A stretch of 6,226 nucleotides of DNA, taken from contig JABEVL010000243.1 of NCBI GenBank assembly GCA_013043995.1, positions 1 through 6,226 of the forward strand, read 5' to 3'. Positions 1 to 6,152 of the stretch are shown piece after piece; within the stretch, counting starts at the first letter, position 1; each line of letters begins with the position of its first letter. The notes beneath the pieces are model-generated. The model did not search any database. It had not been told where the DNA came from and saw only the letters and a list, made by a program, of their open reading frames with translations. The DNA is from Spirochaetales bacterium. GTDB taxonomy: Bacteria; Spirochaetota; Spirochaetia; JABEVK01. The position numbers were made by a program, and so were the translations under genes.

Positions 1-719
1 GAATAATTAAAGGCCTCGAGCTCGGCATTGGCGTTTTCAAGCTCCTCGGTTCTTTTCCGGATCAGGCTCTCGAGATTTTCCCTGTAGACAAACAGGGCTT
101 GCCGGGTCGACTCAAGACTTCGGCCCAAGCGCCCCAGTTCGTCGGCCCCCGTCCAGACAAAGGCCTGGGCGAGGTCCTGGTTCGCCAGGGCCGCCGATTG
201 GGCTTCCAGGGTCCGGATCGGCCGGAGAAAGCGGCGTTGAAGAAAAATGACGATCAAAACCAAGCTCAAAAGGAGCTGGGTCGCCAAAAGGGCCAGGATG
301 GCTTTCAAACGGGAACTCACCCGCTCCAGATCGAAGCTTTTGTCCAGGACAAGGATCAGCCGACCGATGACCTGGTTCCTGTAAAGCACGGGGCGGGTGA
401 AGGTCTGGTCGAAACCGCCGGGACGCGGGGAACGTTCAATTCCCGCAAAACGCTGCCCGTTGGGGTCGTCAACCCGAATCGAAACCACGCGGGGATCCGT
501 CATGGCGCTTTGAAGCAGGGCGCCGACGCCCTCGGTGTCGTAGTCCCACAAGGGGGTCCCCAGTCCTTGCGCCAGGATCTTCGTCAGCGTCGTGCTGGCG
601 CCCAGGAACTCCTGGCTGGCCTCGTGCCTCAGTTGGAAGTACTCCCAAAAACCGCTCACAAGAGCCGGTGTCACGAGACCCACGAAAACTAAGATGACCA
701 AGGCACGTCTTAGCGGCAC
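1..719 (-). CDS. Sensor histidine kinase, N-terminal part (sensor, HAMP, linker); truncated by the window edge
   Basis: Membrane-bound two-component sensor, incomplete: 239 codons are present and the frame runs open off the left edge. Reading from a GTG at 719, residues 6-22 are a hydrophobic segment. Residues 23-138 look like an extracytoplasmic sensor domain, with 'GLGTPLWDYD' (52-61) followed by 'DPRVVSIRVDDPNG' (75-88), a pattern common in periplasmic sensor domains of HAMP kinases. Residues 139-160 are a second membrane helix. A HAMP domain starts at 'RPIRTLE' (166-172) and reaches about 215 ('DELGRLGRSLE'). A charged coiled-coil linker (about 211-236) ends in 'AELEAFNY', the usual lead-in to the 'SVSHDLR' phosphoacceptor helix. 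The histidine box and ATPase domain must lie beyond the edge. The start is supported by GGAGG at 726-730, six bases before GTG. The kinase assignment is inferred from the linker; a HAMP diguanylate cyclase is less likely. Ligand unknown. Confidence 0.5.
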   Translation of the reverse strand, partial: MPLRRALVILVFVGLVTPALVSGFWEYFQLRHEASQEFLGASTTLTKILAQGLGTPLWDYDTEGVGALLQSAMTDPRVVSIRVDDPNGQRFAGIERSPRPGGFDQTFTRPVLYRNQVIGRLILVLDKSFDLERVSSRLKAILALLATQLLLSLVLIVIFLQRRFLRPIRTLEAQSAALANQDLAQAFVWTGADELGRLGRSLESTRQALFVYRENLESLIRKRTEELENANAELEAFNY

Positions 720-771
720 ACTCCCCCTCCGAATTCCAGTGTAATCGAAGTTCAAGCTCCTGTGCAGGAAG

Positions 772-800
772 ATTTTAGCTGAAGGGATTTTTCTCGACAA
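772..800 (-). promoter_or_regulatory. Candidate sigma70-type promoter for the histidine kinase gene
   Basis: On the minus strand there is a -35-like TTGTCG (800-795), a 17-base spacer and a -10-like TAAAAT (777-772). They match the consensus at 4/6 and 5/6. Transcription would begin near 765, giving a leader of about 45 bases before the GTG at 719. This is pattern matching only, but the optimal spacing and position make it the best candidate in the divergent region. Confidence 0.45.
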
Positions 801-866
801 CCTCTCACTTGGCCCTAGCCGTAGCGTCCTGACAAAAAAAATGCACCATATCCGGGGGTTTAGCCC

Positions 867-894
867 TTTACAACGTCTCTTTTTCTACTATATT
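867..894 (+). promoter_or_regulatory. Candidate sigma70-type promoter for nrdA
   Basis: A -35-like TTTACA (867-872) and a -10-like TATATT (889-894) are separated by 16 bases, each matching 5/6 consensus positions. Transcription would start near 901, leaving a short leader of about 26 bases that carries the ribosome binding site GGAGG (914-918), eight bases before the ATG at 927. The -10 sits in a local AT-rich island within GC-rich DNA. Confidence 0.5.
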
Positions 895-900
895 GAGAGT
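885..900 (+). promoter_or_regulatory. Possible NrdR box overlapping the nrdA -10
   Basis: NrdR is a zinc-finger/ATP-cone repressor that binds 16-base palindromes (consensus roughly acaCwAtATaTwGtgt) at ribonucleotide reductase promoters in many bacteria. The 16 bases here match about 11 positions, including the unbroken core CTATAT (888-893) and the AG.GT at the end. The site covers the proposed -10, where a repressor would block polymerase. A weaker half-match, with core CCATAT, lies at 843-858, exactly 42 bases upstream, which is about four helical turns. NrdR boxes usually occur in helically phased pairs. Matched by eye; the second box is poor. Confidence 0.35.
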
Positions 901-926
901 CAGTCCAAATCTGGGAGGATTCTTAA

Positions 927-3497
927 ATGGAACTTTCGCTTCAAGAACGCAGCGCCCTGCCGACGGCCGAAAGCCTCGGCATTGACGTACCCGCCTACTC
1001 GATCAAAAAAAGAAACGGCAGCCTGGAAAGCCTCAGTTTCGCCAAGGTCGTTCAAACCTTGGCCCGAGCCGGGGCCCTGCAGGAACCCGTTTCGCTCAAG
1101 GCCATCCTCAAGGAAACCTTCAAAAATCTTTTTGACGGGGCTTCGACCCACGACGTTGAGCTCGCACTGATCCTCGGAACCTCGGTGTTCATCGAACGCG
1201 ATTTTGCCTACAGCCGTCTGGCCAGCCGTCTTTTTCGGCAAAAAATCCTCAAAGAGGTCCTGGAAACCTCGATCAGCGGCGATGATCTGGTGCTTAAAAG
1301 CCGCCAGGCCTTTGTCGAAAACATCCAGTTGGGTGTCCAAAAAGGCTACCTCGACCCCCGCATGCTCGAATTTGACCTCGTGAAGCTCTCGCAGGAACTG
1401 GATTTTGACCGCGACCTCCAGCTGGACTACATCGGAATTCAGACCCTGTACGAACGTTATTTTCTCAAGGACGGCAAACGCGTTCTGGAAACACCCCAGG
1501 CCTTCTGGATGAGGACGGCGATGGGCCTCGCCCTTTTTGAGACCGAAAAAGAGAAATGGGCCGTCGAATTCTATAACCAGTACTCGCAGCTTCTTTTTGT
1601 CAGTTCCACGCCGACGCTTTTCCATTCCGGCCTGTCCCATCCCCAACTTTCCTCGTGCTACCTTTCGACAGTCGAAGACGACCTGACGAGCATTTTCAAG
1701 GTTCTGGGCGACAACGCCCAACTTTCCAAGTGGTCCGGCGGGATCGGGAACGACTGGACCAATATCCGGGCCACCGGAAGCGCGATCAAGTCCACCCAGG
1801 TGGAAAGCCAGGGCGTCATTCCCTTCCTCAAGATCGCCAACGATGTGACCGTCGCGATCAACCGCTCGGGCAAGCGCCGAGGGGCCACCTGCGCCTACCT
1901 CGAAACCTGGCACATGGACATCGAAGATTTTCTTGACCTGAAGCGCAACACGGGGGACGAACGCCGGCGCACGCACGACATGAACACCGCCAACTGGATC
2001 CCTGACCTCTTTATGAAGCGCGTCGCTGAAAACGGGGAATGGACCCTTTTTTCACCGTCGGACGTCCCCGATCTTCACGACAGCTACGGGAAAAAGTTCG
2101 AAGAACGCTACCTGGCCTACGAGCAGATGACCCGCGACGGCAGGATCCAGCACTTCAAACGCCTCGAAGCCCTCAAGCTCTGGCGCAAGATGCTCACCCG
2201 TCTTTTTGAAACGGGCCATCCTTGGATCACGTTCAAGGATCCTTCGAACATCCGCTCGCCCCAAGACCACGTGGGCGTGGTGCACAACTCCAACCTGTGC
2301 ACCGAAATCACCCTGAACAATTCCGCCGACGAAACGGCCGTGTGCAACCTCGGCTCGGTGAATCTGGCCCGTTTTATCCGAAACGGCGAGCTCGACCGCG
2401 AGGCCTTGGCCCGAACCATCCACATCGGGATGCGGATGCTGGACAACGTTGTCGACATCAACTACTACCCCACGGTCGAAGCCAAAAAGTCCAACCTGCG
2501 CCACCGCCCCGTCGGTCTGGGGCTCATGGGCTTTCAGGACGCCCTGTTCCAGCTTCGGCTGCCTTTCGAATCCGACGCGGCCCTGGAGTTTGCCGACCGC
2601 TCGATGGAGTTCATCTCCTACCACGCCATCCTGGCCAGCACGGCCCTTGCCGCCGAAAAAGGCGCCTACGAAACTTTCCCGGGCTCAAAGTGGGACAGGG
2701 GCCTTTTGCCCCTCGACACGATTGATCTTTTGGAAAAGGAACGCGGGGTTCCCGTCGATTGCGACAGAAGCTCCACCTTGGACTGGGACGAAGTCCGCGC
2801 CCAGATCAAAAAACACGGCATGCGCAACTCCAACACCATGGCCATTGCGCCCACGGCCACGATCAGCAACATCGCCGACAGTTTCCCCTGCATCGAACCC
2901 ATCTACAAGAACATCTACGTCAAGGCGAACATGAGCGGCGAGTTCACCGTCGTCAACACCTACCTCGTCGAGGACCTCAAGGAACGCGGTTTGTGGACCC
3001 CCGAAATGCTCGAAAAGCTCAAATACTACGACGGCAACCTCGCCCCCATCGCTGAAATTCCCGAAGACCTCAAGGCCCTGCACAAGGAAGCCTTTGAATG
3101 CGACCCTCTCAGGTTGATTCAGATGACAGCCCGCCGGGGAAAATGGGTGGACCAAAGCCAGAGTCACAACGTTTTTCTCAAGGGATCGAGCGGAAAACAG
3201 CTGGAGCAGATCTACATGGAAGCCTGGAAAGCTGGTCTGAAGACCACCTACTACCTGCGTTCCATGGCCGCCACCCAGATCGAGAAATCGACCCTCGACG
3301 CCGGCAAGTACGGTTTTACCCAAAAGCGCGTCTACCAGACCCTCGAAGAAAGTAGCAAAGGCGTTCAGAAGGAACTTCAGTTCAAACCGGTTCCAGGGAA
3401 CGAGGGTTTTGACGAGATCAAAGTCGAGGGAGTGCCGGCCAGCCAGGTGGGAGCCGCCTGCAGCGTGCTTGACCCCACCTGCGAAGCCTGCCAGTAA
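927..3497 (+). CDS. nrdA: Class I ribonucleoside-diphosphate reductase, alpha (catalytic) subunit
   Basis: Cytoplasmic enzyme reducing ribonucleotides to deoxyribonucleotides for DNA synthesis; class I enzymes use a radical supplied by a separate beta subunit, NrdB. An ATP-cone-like allosteric domain occupies about residues 22-112 ('IKKRNGSLESLSFAKVV'). The catalytic barrel holds the expected residues: C244 ('LSSCYL', redox cysteine), N456/C458/E460 ('NLCTE', radical cysteine and partners), C473 ('VCNLGS', second redox cysteine), the 'APTATIS' phosphate loop (641-647) and paired Y775/Y776 ('KTTYYLRS') of the radical-transfer path. The tyrosine pair argues for class I over B12-dependent class II. 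The C-terminal tail ends in C852-x2-C855 ('CEACQ'), the shuttle pair that re-reduces the active site; E. coli NrdA has a wider-spaced pair. At 856 residues it exceeds E. coli NrdA (about 760). The ATG is supported by GGAGG at 914-918. No nrdB lies in the window, which is unusual but not rare. Confidence 0.93.
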   Translation: MELSLQERSALPTAESLGIDVPAYSIKKRNGSLESLSFAKVVQTLARAGALQEPVSLKAILKETFKNLFDGASTHDVELALILGTSVFIERDFAYSRLASRLFRQKILKEVLETSISGDDLVLKSRQAFVENIQLGVQKGYLDPRMLEFDLVKLSQELDFDRDLQLDYIGIQTLYERYFLKDGKRVLETPQAFWMRTAMGLALFETEKEKWAVEFYNQYSQLLFVSSTPTLFHSGLSHPQLSSCYLSTVEDDLTSIFKVLGDNAQLSKWSGGIGNDWTNIRATGSAIKSTQVESQGVIPFLKIANDVTVAINRSGKRRGATCAYLETWHMDIEDFLDLKRNTGDERRRTHDMNTANWIPDLFMKRVAENGEWTLFSPSDVPDLHDSYGKKFEERYLAYEQMTRDGRIQHFKRLEALKLWRKMLTRLFETGHPWITFKDPSNIRSPQDHVGVVHNSNLCTEITLNNSADETAVCNLGSVNLARFIRNGELDREALARTIHIGMRMLDNVVDINYYPTVEAKKSNLRHRPVGLGLMGFQDALFQLRLPFESDAALEFADRSMEFISYHAILASTALAAEKGAYETFPGSKWDRGLLPLDTIDLLEKERGVPVDCDRSSTLDWDEVRAQIKKHGMRNSNTMAIAPTATISNIADSFPCIEPIYKNIYVKANMSGEFTVVNTYLVEDLKERGLWTPEMLEKLKYYDGNLAPIAEIPEDLKALHKEAFECDPLRLIQMTARRGKWVDQSQSHNVFLKGSSGKQLEQIYMEAWKAGLKTTYYLRSMAATQIEKSTLDAGKYGFTQKRVYQTLEESSKGVQKELQFKPVPGNEGFDEIKVEGVPASQVGAACSVLDPTCEACQ

Positions 3498-3501
3498 TTT
3501 T

Positions 3502-3517
3502 GCCGGGGTTCGCCGGC
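3502..3517. repeat. Short GC inverted repeat just after nrdA
   Basis: GCCGG (3502-3506) and CCGGC (3513-3517) can pair around a six-base loop, five bases after the nrdA stop codon. No T-run follows. It is short enough to occur by chance in GC-rich DNA, but it is the first of several inverted repeats in this spacer. Confidence 0.3.
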
Positions 3518-3528
3518 CCCTTGGGCAT

Positions 3529-3550
3529 CCTGCGGACGGGCGTTCGCAGG
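3529..3550. repeat. Nine-pair inverted repeat with a four-base loop
   Basis: CCTGCGGAC (3529-3537) pairs with GTTCGCAGG (3542-3550), including one G-U pair at 3535/3544, around the loop GGGC (3538-3541). It abuts the next hairpin with no gap. No T-run follows on either strand, so it is not a classic intrinsic terminator. It may stabilise the nrdA 3' end or slow polymerase. Confidence 0.5.
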
Positions 3551-3579
3551 TCTGACAGGCCCGGCTGGAGCCTGTCAGA
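3551..3579 (+). terminator. Perfect 10-bp hairpin in the nrdA 3' spacer; possible terminator or attenuator arm
   Basis: TCTGACAGGC (3551-3560) and GCCTGTCAGA (3570-3579) are exact reverse complements around a nine-base loop. This is the strongest inverted repeat in the spacer and would form a stable RNA stem about 55 bases after the nrdA stop. The bases that follow are AAACCCC rather than a T-run, so a standard Rho-independent terminator is not supported. It could be a transcript-end stabiliser, a Rho-associated element or one state of a switch with the overlapping stem at 3573-3600. Confidence 0.4.
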
Positions 3580-3600
3580 AAACCCCAAGGATTTCTGACA
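3573..3600 (+). other. Alternative 9-bp stem competing with the 3551-3579 hairpin
   Basis: TGTCAGAAA (3573-3581) pairs perfectly with TTTCTGACA (3592-3600) around a ten-base loop. Its left arm is the right arm of the preceding hairpin, so only one of the two can form in a given RNA. The heptamer TCTGACA occurs at 3551 and again at 3594, with its complement between them. The outer stem is more GC-rich and probably more stable. The arrangement resembles an attenuator ahead of the 3652 gene, but the reading frames, leader peptide or ligand pocket that would prove one are not apparent. Confidence 0.4.
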
Positions 3601-3651
3601 AATCAACTAACCGACTGGACAGGCGCGGCCAAGTGAGTCAGAATACGAGGG

Positions 3652-5322
3652 ATGGACGACAAATATTCAGGTGATATCGACCCCGAAATCGCCGCCCTGC
3701 TCAAGTTTGATGGCCCTCCGACGCCCCGCGATTCCAAGCCGGCACCAGGCTCCCCCTCGCAGGCGCCTTCTTTTGACGATCTTTTTTCAACGGGCGGCGA
3801 AGGTGCTCCCAAGGAGCCGGGCTCCACGGTTATTGACCCCGCCCAAAAAGTTTTTGCCCCCATTACCCAATTTTCAGAACCTCCCAAGCCCTATTTTGAG
3901 GACAAGGACTTCTACAAACTCGTTCTTAAAGACAGCGGCGAAACCGCCAGCCGGGTCCATCAGATCCTGAGCGAGCTGCTGAACGCTTCCGACCCCGAGG
4001 CCCGGGGCAAGGCCCGGCTGCGCTTCATTCCGGCCTGGTGGGATTTTCTTTCCACCCTCGTGCGCGACCTGGGTCCCAAGCTCTCCCAGCCCAAACTTCT
4101 GGCCCTTCGCTACGGGATTTTGCTTCCTTCGCTCATCAGCGCCGAACAAAGGACGGTTCTGGCCTCCATCATCTGGCCGAACCGTACCCTAGAACCCGTT
4201 CACTACGTGGACGAATGGCTTCAAAAAGTCGGTTCTGGGGAAGTCGCCCCCCTGGCCACCGACGAAGAGTTCAAAGCCGTCAAAAAAACCGTCGACAGCT
4301 CGGCCTTCCAGCAAAAAGTTGAAAAACTTCAGGGCCAATACCAGGCGCAGTCCAACCTCATTCAGATCAAGTTTCAAGAGATGAAGGAACTTGAAGTCTC
4401 GGTCGCCGACGCCTCCGCAACCCTCCAGCGCCACAGCCAGCACGCCGTTTTTTCCCAACTCCCCGACGTTTTTAACTCGGACCAACGTTCGGCGCTGGCG
4501 GAACTTCAGGAAGCCATCAAAAAACTCTCCGCCCTGGACCGGGAGGTGGCGGTCTACTTTCACGACCTTGAAAAGATTTCCAACGAGCTGACGCAGGCCC
4601 AAAGCCGCCTGGAAGACTCGGGAACGGCCGTCGTGGACACCAAAATCGTCCTGCGCGAGCTCGGATCGATCCGTCAGATGTCCAAGCTCTCGTGCGGACG
4701 CCAGGGAAACCACTTTCCCGTCCTCATGAAAAACTTCATGCCGGGACGGCTGGAAGACATCGGGACCCGGGAAAACGTGCTCCACATCATGGGCGAGGTC
4801 GAGCGTCTGGACCCCGGACTTTTTCAACGGACGTTCAAAGGGACCGTAAACAGAATCGTCCCCCACGTCATCCTGCTTCCTTCCTTTGGAGAATACGGTC
4901 TTTGCTGGGAGCCTTTTGAAAAGTTTAACCGTTCGACGAGCCGGGGCCGGATCGCCCTGCCGATGTACTCCAAAAGCCTCAGGATCGCCGTGATATTCGC
5001 CTTGGGGGACCTGCGCTGGCAGGTCGCCAAAGAAAAGGCCGGTTACAGATGGATGGAAGAGGGGCTCACAGGCTGGTACTACCAGTGGTTCACCGATAGA
5101 AACATCCGCGGAGACGTCCGTGAGTACTTTGTCCAGGACTACATCCTCTGGATCACCAAAGAAAGCGAAGGGACACAGAAACTCGACAAGGACGTCCGGG
5201 GGATCTTCTGGCGCAACATACCCTTCCCGCAGGAAGTCCGCGACATGCTCAAAAACCGGGGTTTTGTTTACAACGAACTCTACAAGAAGGACATCAACCG
5301 CTCGATGTCCGATGGTTACTGA
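3652..5322 (+). CDS. Conserved protein of unknown function, probably a spirochaete family (556 residues)
   Basis: I cannot assign a function. Residues 1-80 are rich in Pro, Ser, Gly and acidic residues and probably disordered, opening with 'DIDPEIAALL' (8-17). Residues about 85-195 are a mostly helical region with 'RFIPAWWDFLSTL' (124-136). About 205-325 is heptad-like and charged, a likely coiled coil. From about 345 to the end is a dense, aromatic- and basic-rich domain: 'GNHFPVLMKNFMPG' (352-365), 'NRIVPHVILLPSFGEYG' (400-416), 'WEPFEKFNR' (419-427), 'GDLRWQVAKEKAGYRWMEEG' (452-471), 'DYILWITKESEG' (496-507) and 'RGIFWRNIPFPQEVRD' (516-531). It ends at 'SMSDGY'. There is no signal peptide or membrane helix, so it is probably cytoplasmic. 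I see no nucleotide-binding or obvious catalytic motif, which favours a structural or scaffold role. From memory, similar C-termini occur in treponemal hypothetical proteins. ATG 3652 is the first start after an in-frame stop at 3634, but GAGGG directly abuts it. Confidence 0.85.
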   Translation: MDDKYSGDIDPEIAALLKFDGPPTPRDSKPAPGSPSQAPSFDDLFSTGGEGAPKEPGSTVIDPAQKVFAPITQFSEPPKPYFEDKDFYKLVLKDSGETASRVHQILSELLNASDPEARGKARLRFIPAWWDFLSTLVRDLGPKLSQPKLLALRYGILLPSLISAEQRTVLASIIWPNRTLEPVHYVDEWLQKVGSGEVAPLATDEEFKAVKKTVDSSAFQQKVEKLQGQYQAQSNLIQIKFQEMKELEVSVADASATLQRHSQHAVFSQLPDVFNSDQRSALAELQEAIKKLSALDREVAVYFHDLEKISNELTQAQSRLEDSGTAVVDTKIVLRELGSIRQMSKLSCGRQGNHFPVLMKNFMPGRLEDIGTRENVLHIMGEVERLDPGLFQRTFKGTVNRIVPHVILLPSFGEYGLCWEPFEKFNRSTSRGRIALPMYSKSLRIAVIFALGDLRWQVAKEKAGYRWMEEGLTGWYYQWFTDRNIRGDVREYFVQDYILWITKESEGTQKLDKDVRGIFWRNIPFPQEVRDMLKNRGFVYNELYKKDINRSMSDGY

Positions 5323-5331
5323 AAGCAAAAA

Positions 5332-5343
5332 CCGGGTTTCCGG
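5332..5343 (-). terminator. Weak candidate intrinsic terminator for the lspA operon
   Basis: On the minus strand CCGG-AAAC-CCGG (5343-5332) forms a four-pair GC stem with a four-base loop. It is followed by TTTTT (5331-5327) and a further T-rich stretch, seven bases beyond the stop of the small membrane gene. The stem is short, so efficiency is doubtful, but stem, T-run and position all fit. No similar plus-strand terminator is seen for the convergent gene ending at 5322. Confidence 0.4.
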
Positions 5344-5349
5344 ATACGC

Positions 5350-5625
5350 TTAGAACCACTTGTCCTTGAAAAGGAAGGGGTCAAAGTACCGCTCCAGGCG
5401 GACGCGTGACTTGAGGATATTGAAGAGCCAGCGGTAGGTGAACCAGGCGGCCGCAATCGCCGCAAGAAACAGCAGAATCCAGAGAGCCTCGGCCCAGAGC
5501 CCGGTCCGCACGGGAAGAAAAATTCCCGCCAGACCCAAAAAGAGCAGAAGAAAGAAAAACATCAGCACGATGTTGAAAATCGTCGCTCCCACCAGAAAGA
5601 CGACAGTATTGAGATGCTTGTTCAC
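5350..5625 (-). CDS. Small two-helix inner-membrane protein, translationally coupled to lspA
   Basis: This 91-residue protein has two hydrophobic segments, about residues 7-37 (interrupted by few polar residues) and 43-66, separated by a short 'RTGLWAE' turn. A basic, aromatic tail follows: 'KSRVRLERYFDPFLFKDKWF' (72-91). Basic residues at both ends suggest both termini are cytoplasmic. It starts at GTG (5625-5623), whose last bases overlap the lspA stop as GTGA. With no good Shine-Dalgarno upstream, coupled re-initiation by ribosomes finishing lspA is likely. I recall similar treponemal proteins beside lspA named 'leader peptide processing enzyme'. That name appears to rest on location, since no protease motif is visible here. 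A role in lipoprotein processing or as an LspA partner is inference only. Confidence 0.85.
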   Translation of the reverse strand: MNKHLNTVVFLVGATIFNIVLMFFFLLLFLGLAGIFLPVRTGLWAEALWILLFLAAIAAAWFTYRWLFNILKSRVRLERYFDPFLFKDKWF

Positions 5626-6152
5626 TGCGGTTGACCCGAACGCTTTTTCCTTGAAAAAAGCAGCGACAAAACGAGCAAGGCGACCCCGACGACCACCATG
5701 GAATCGGCCACGTTAAATGTGGGCCAACGTTCCATCCCCAACAACCCATAGAACTTGAAGCTCAAAAAATCGACGACGCCGTGCTTTCTGAAAGCCCTGT
5801 CGATCAGGTTTCCCGTTCCCCCGCCGAGCACCAGGGCCAGGGCCCAGCGCTGAATCCCAAAAAGGCTCTTGTCACGCCAATAAAAAACAGCGAGCAAGAT
5901 CAGCACCACGATGGGCACCAAAAGAAAAAGAACACTTCGGAGCGGCCCAGGCAGGGCATCCCCCATCGAAAACGCGACACCCGTGTTTCGGGCGTGCACA
6001 AGCCAGAAAAAATCGCCGCCCCAAGACCAGGCGACCTGCCCCAAGCTCACGTGCGCAGCGACCCAGTATTTCGTGACCTGGTCGACGAGTAAAAAGAAAA
6101 GGGCCACCACAAGGGGCACGATTCTGGAAACCAAGGGAGCTCTTTCAGCCAT
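5622..6152 (-). CDS. lspA: Lipoprotein signal peptidase (signal peptidase II)
   Basis: Inner-membrane aspartyl protease that cleaves the signal peptide of diacylglyceryl-modified prolipoproteins just before the lipidated cysteine, the step after Lgt. The 176 residues match the usual family length of about 160-180. Visible family signatures are 'LLVDQVTKYW' (21-30), 'RNTGVAFS' (55-62), 'GGGTGNLIDR' (110-119), 'VVDFLSF' (126-132) and 'FNVADS' (146-151). The catalytic aspartates are D118 and D150, both intact. Four membrane helices are expected, near 10-28, 70-91, 102-117 and 149-167. The ATG at 6152 follows GGAGG (6161-6157) at four bases, slightly tight. The C-terminus is basic ('SRKKRSGQPQ') and the stop overlaps the GTG of the downstream small membrane gene. 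The promoter is not evident in the 74 bases available upstream, so it may be cotranscribed with a gene outside the window. Confidence 0.97.
   Translation of the reverse strand: MAERAPLVSRIVPLVVALFFLLVDQVTKYWVAAHVSLGQVAWSWGGDFFWLVHARNTGVAFSMGDALPGPLRSVLFLLVPIVVLILLAVFYWRDKSLFGIQRWALALVLGGGTGNLIDRAFRKHGVVDFLSFKFYGLLGMERWPTFNVADSMVVVGVALLVLSLLFSRKKRSGQPQ

Noticed and set aside
99..692. Plus-strand open frame of 197 codons opposite the kinase
   Set aside because: Its product is low-complexity and polar with no recognisable domain, while the minus strand there encodes a clear membrane sensor with a HAMP domain and a good ribosome site.
829..857. CTGACA (829-834) as a -35 for a second nrdA promoter
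   Set aside because: At a spacing of about 17 bases the -10 position is CCGGGG, so no promoter is supported.
900..1976. Minus-strand open frame of 358 codons inside nrdA
   Set aside because: It lies antisense to well-conserved reductase sequence, has no domain of its own and reflects GC-rich codon use.
927..3497. Class II (B12-dependent) reductase as an alternative for the nrdA-like gene
   Set aside because: The tandem tyrosines at 775-776 fit the class I radical-transfer pathway; the CxxC tail alone is not diagnostic.
3595..3623. CTGACA (3595-3600) as a -35 for the 3652 gene
   Set aside because: No TA-rich hexamer lies 16-18 bases downstream, and the heptamer is better explained by the inverted repeats.
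4189..5328. Minus-strand open frame of 379 codons opposite the unknown gene
   Set aside because: Long, but the plus frame has the block-like composition of a real protein; this frame is a Val/Asp/Phe-rich antisense shadow. It also lacks a convincing ribosome site.
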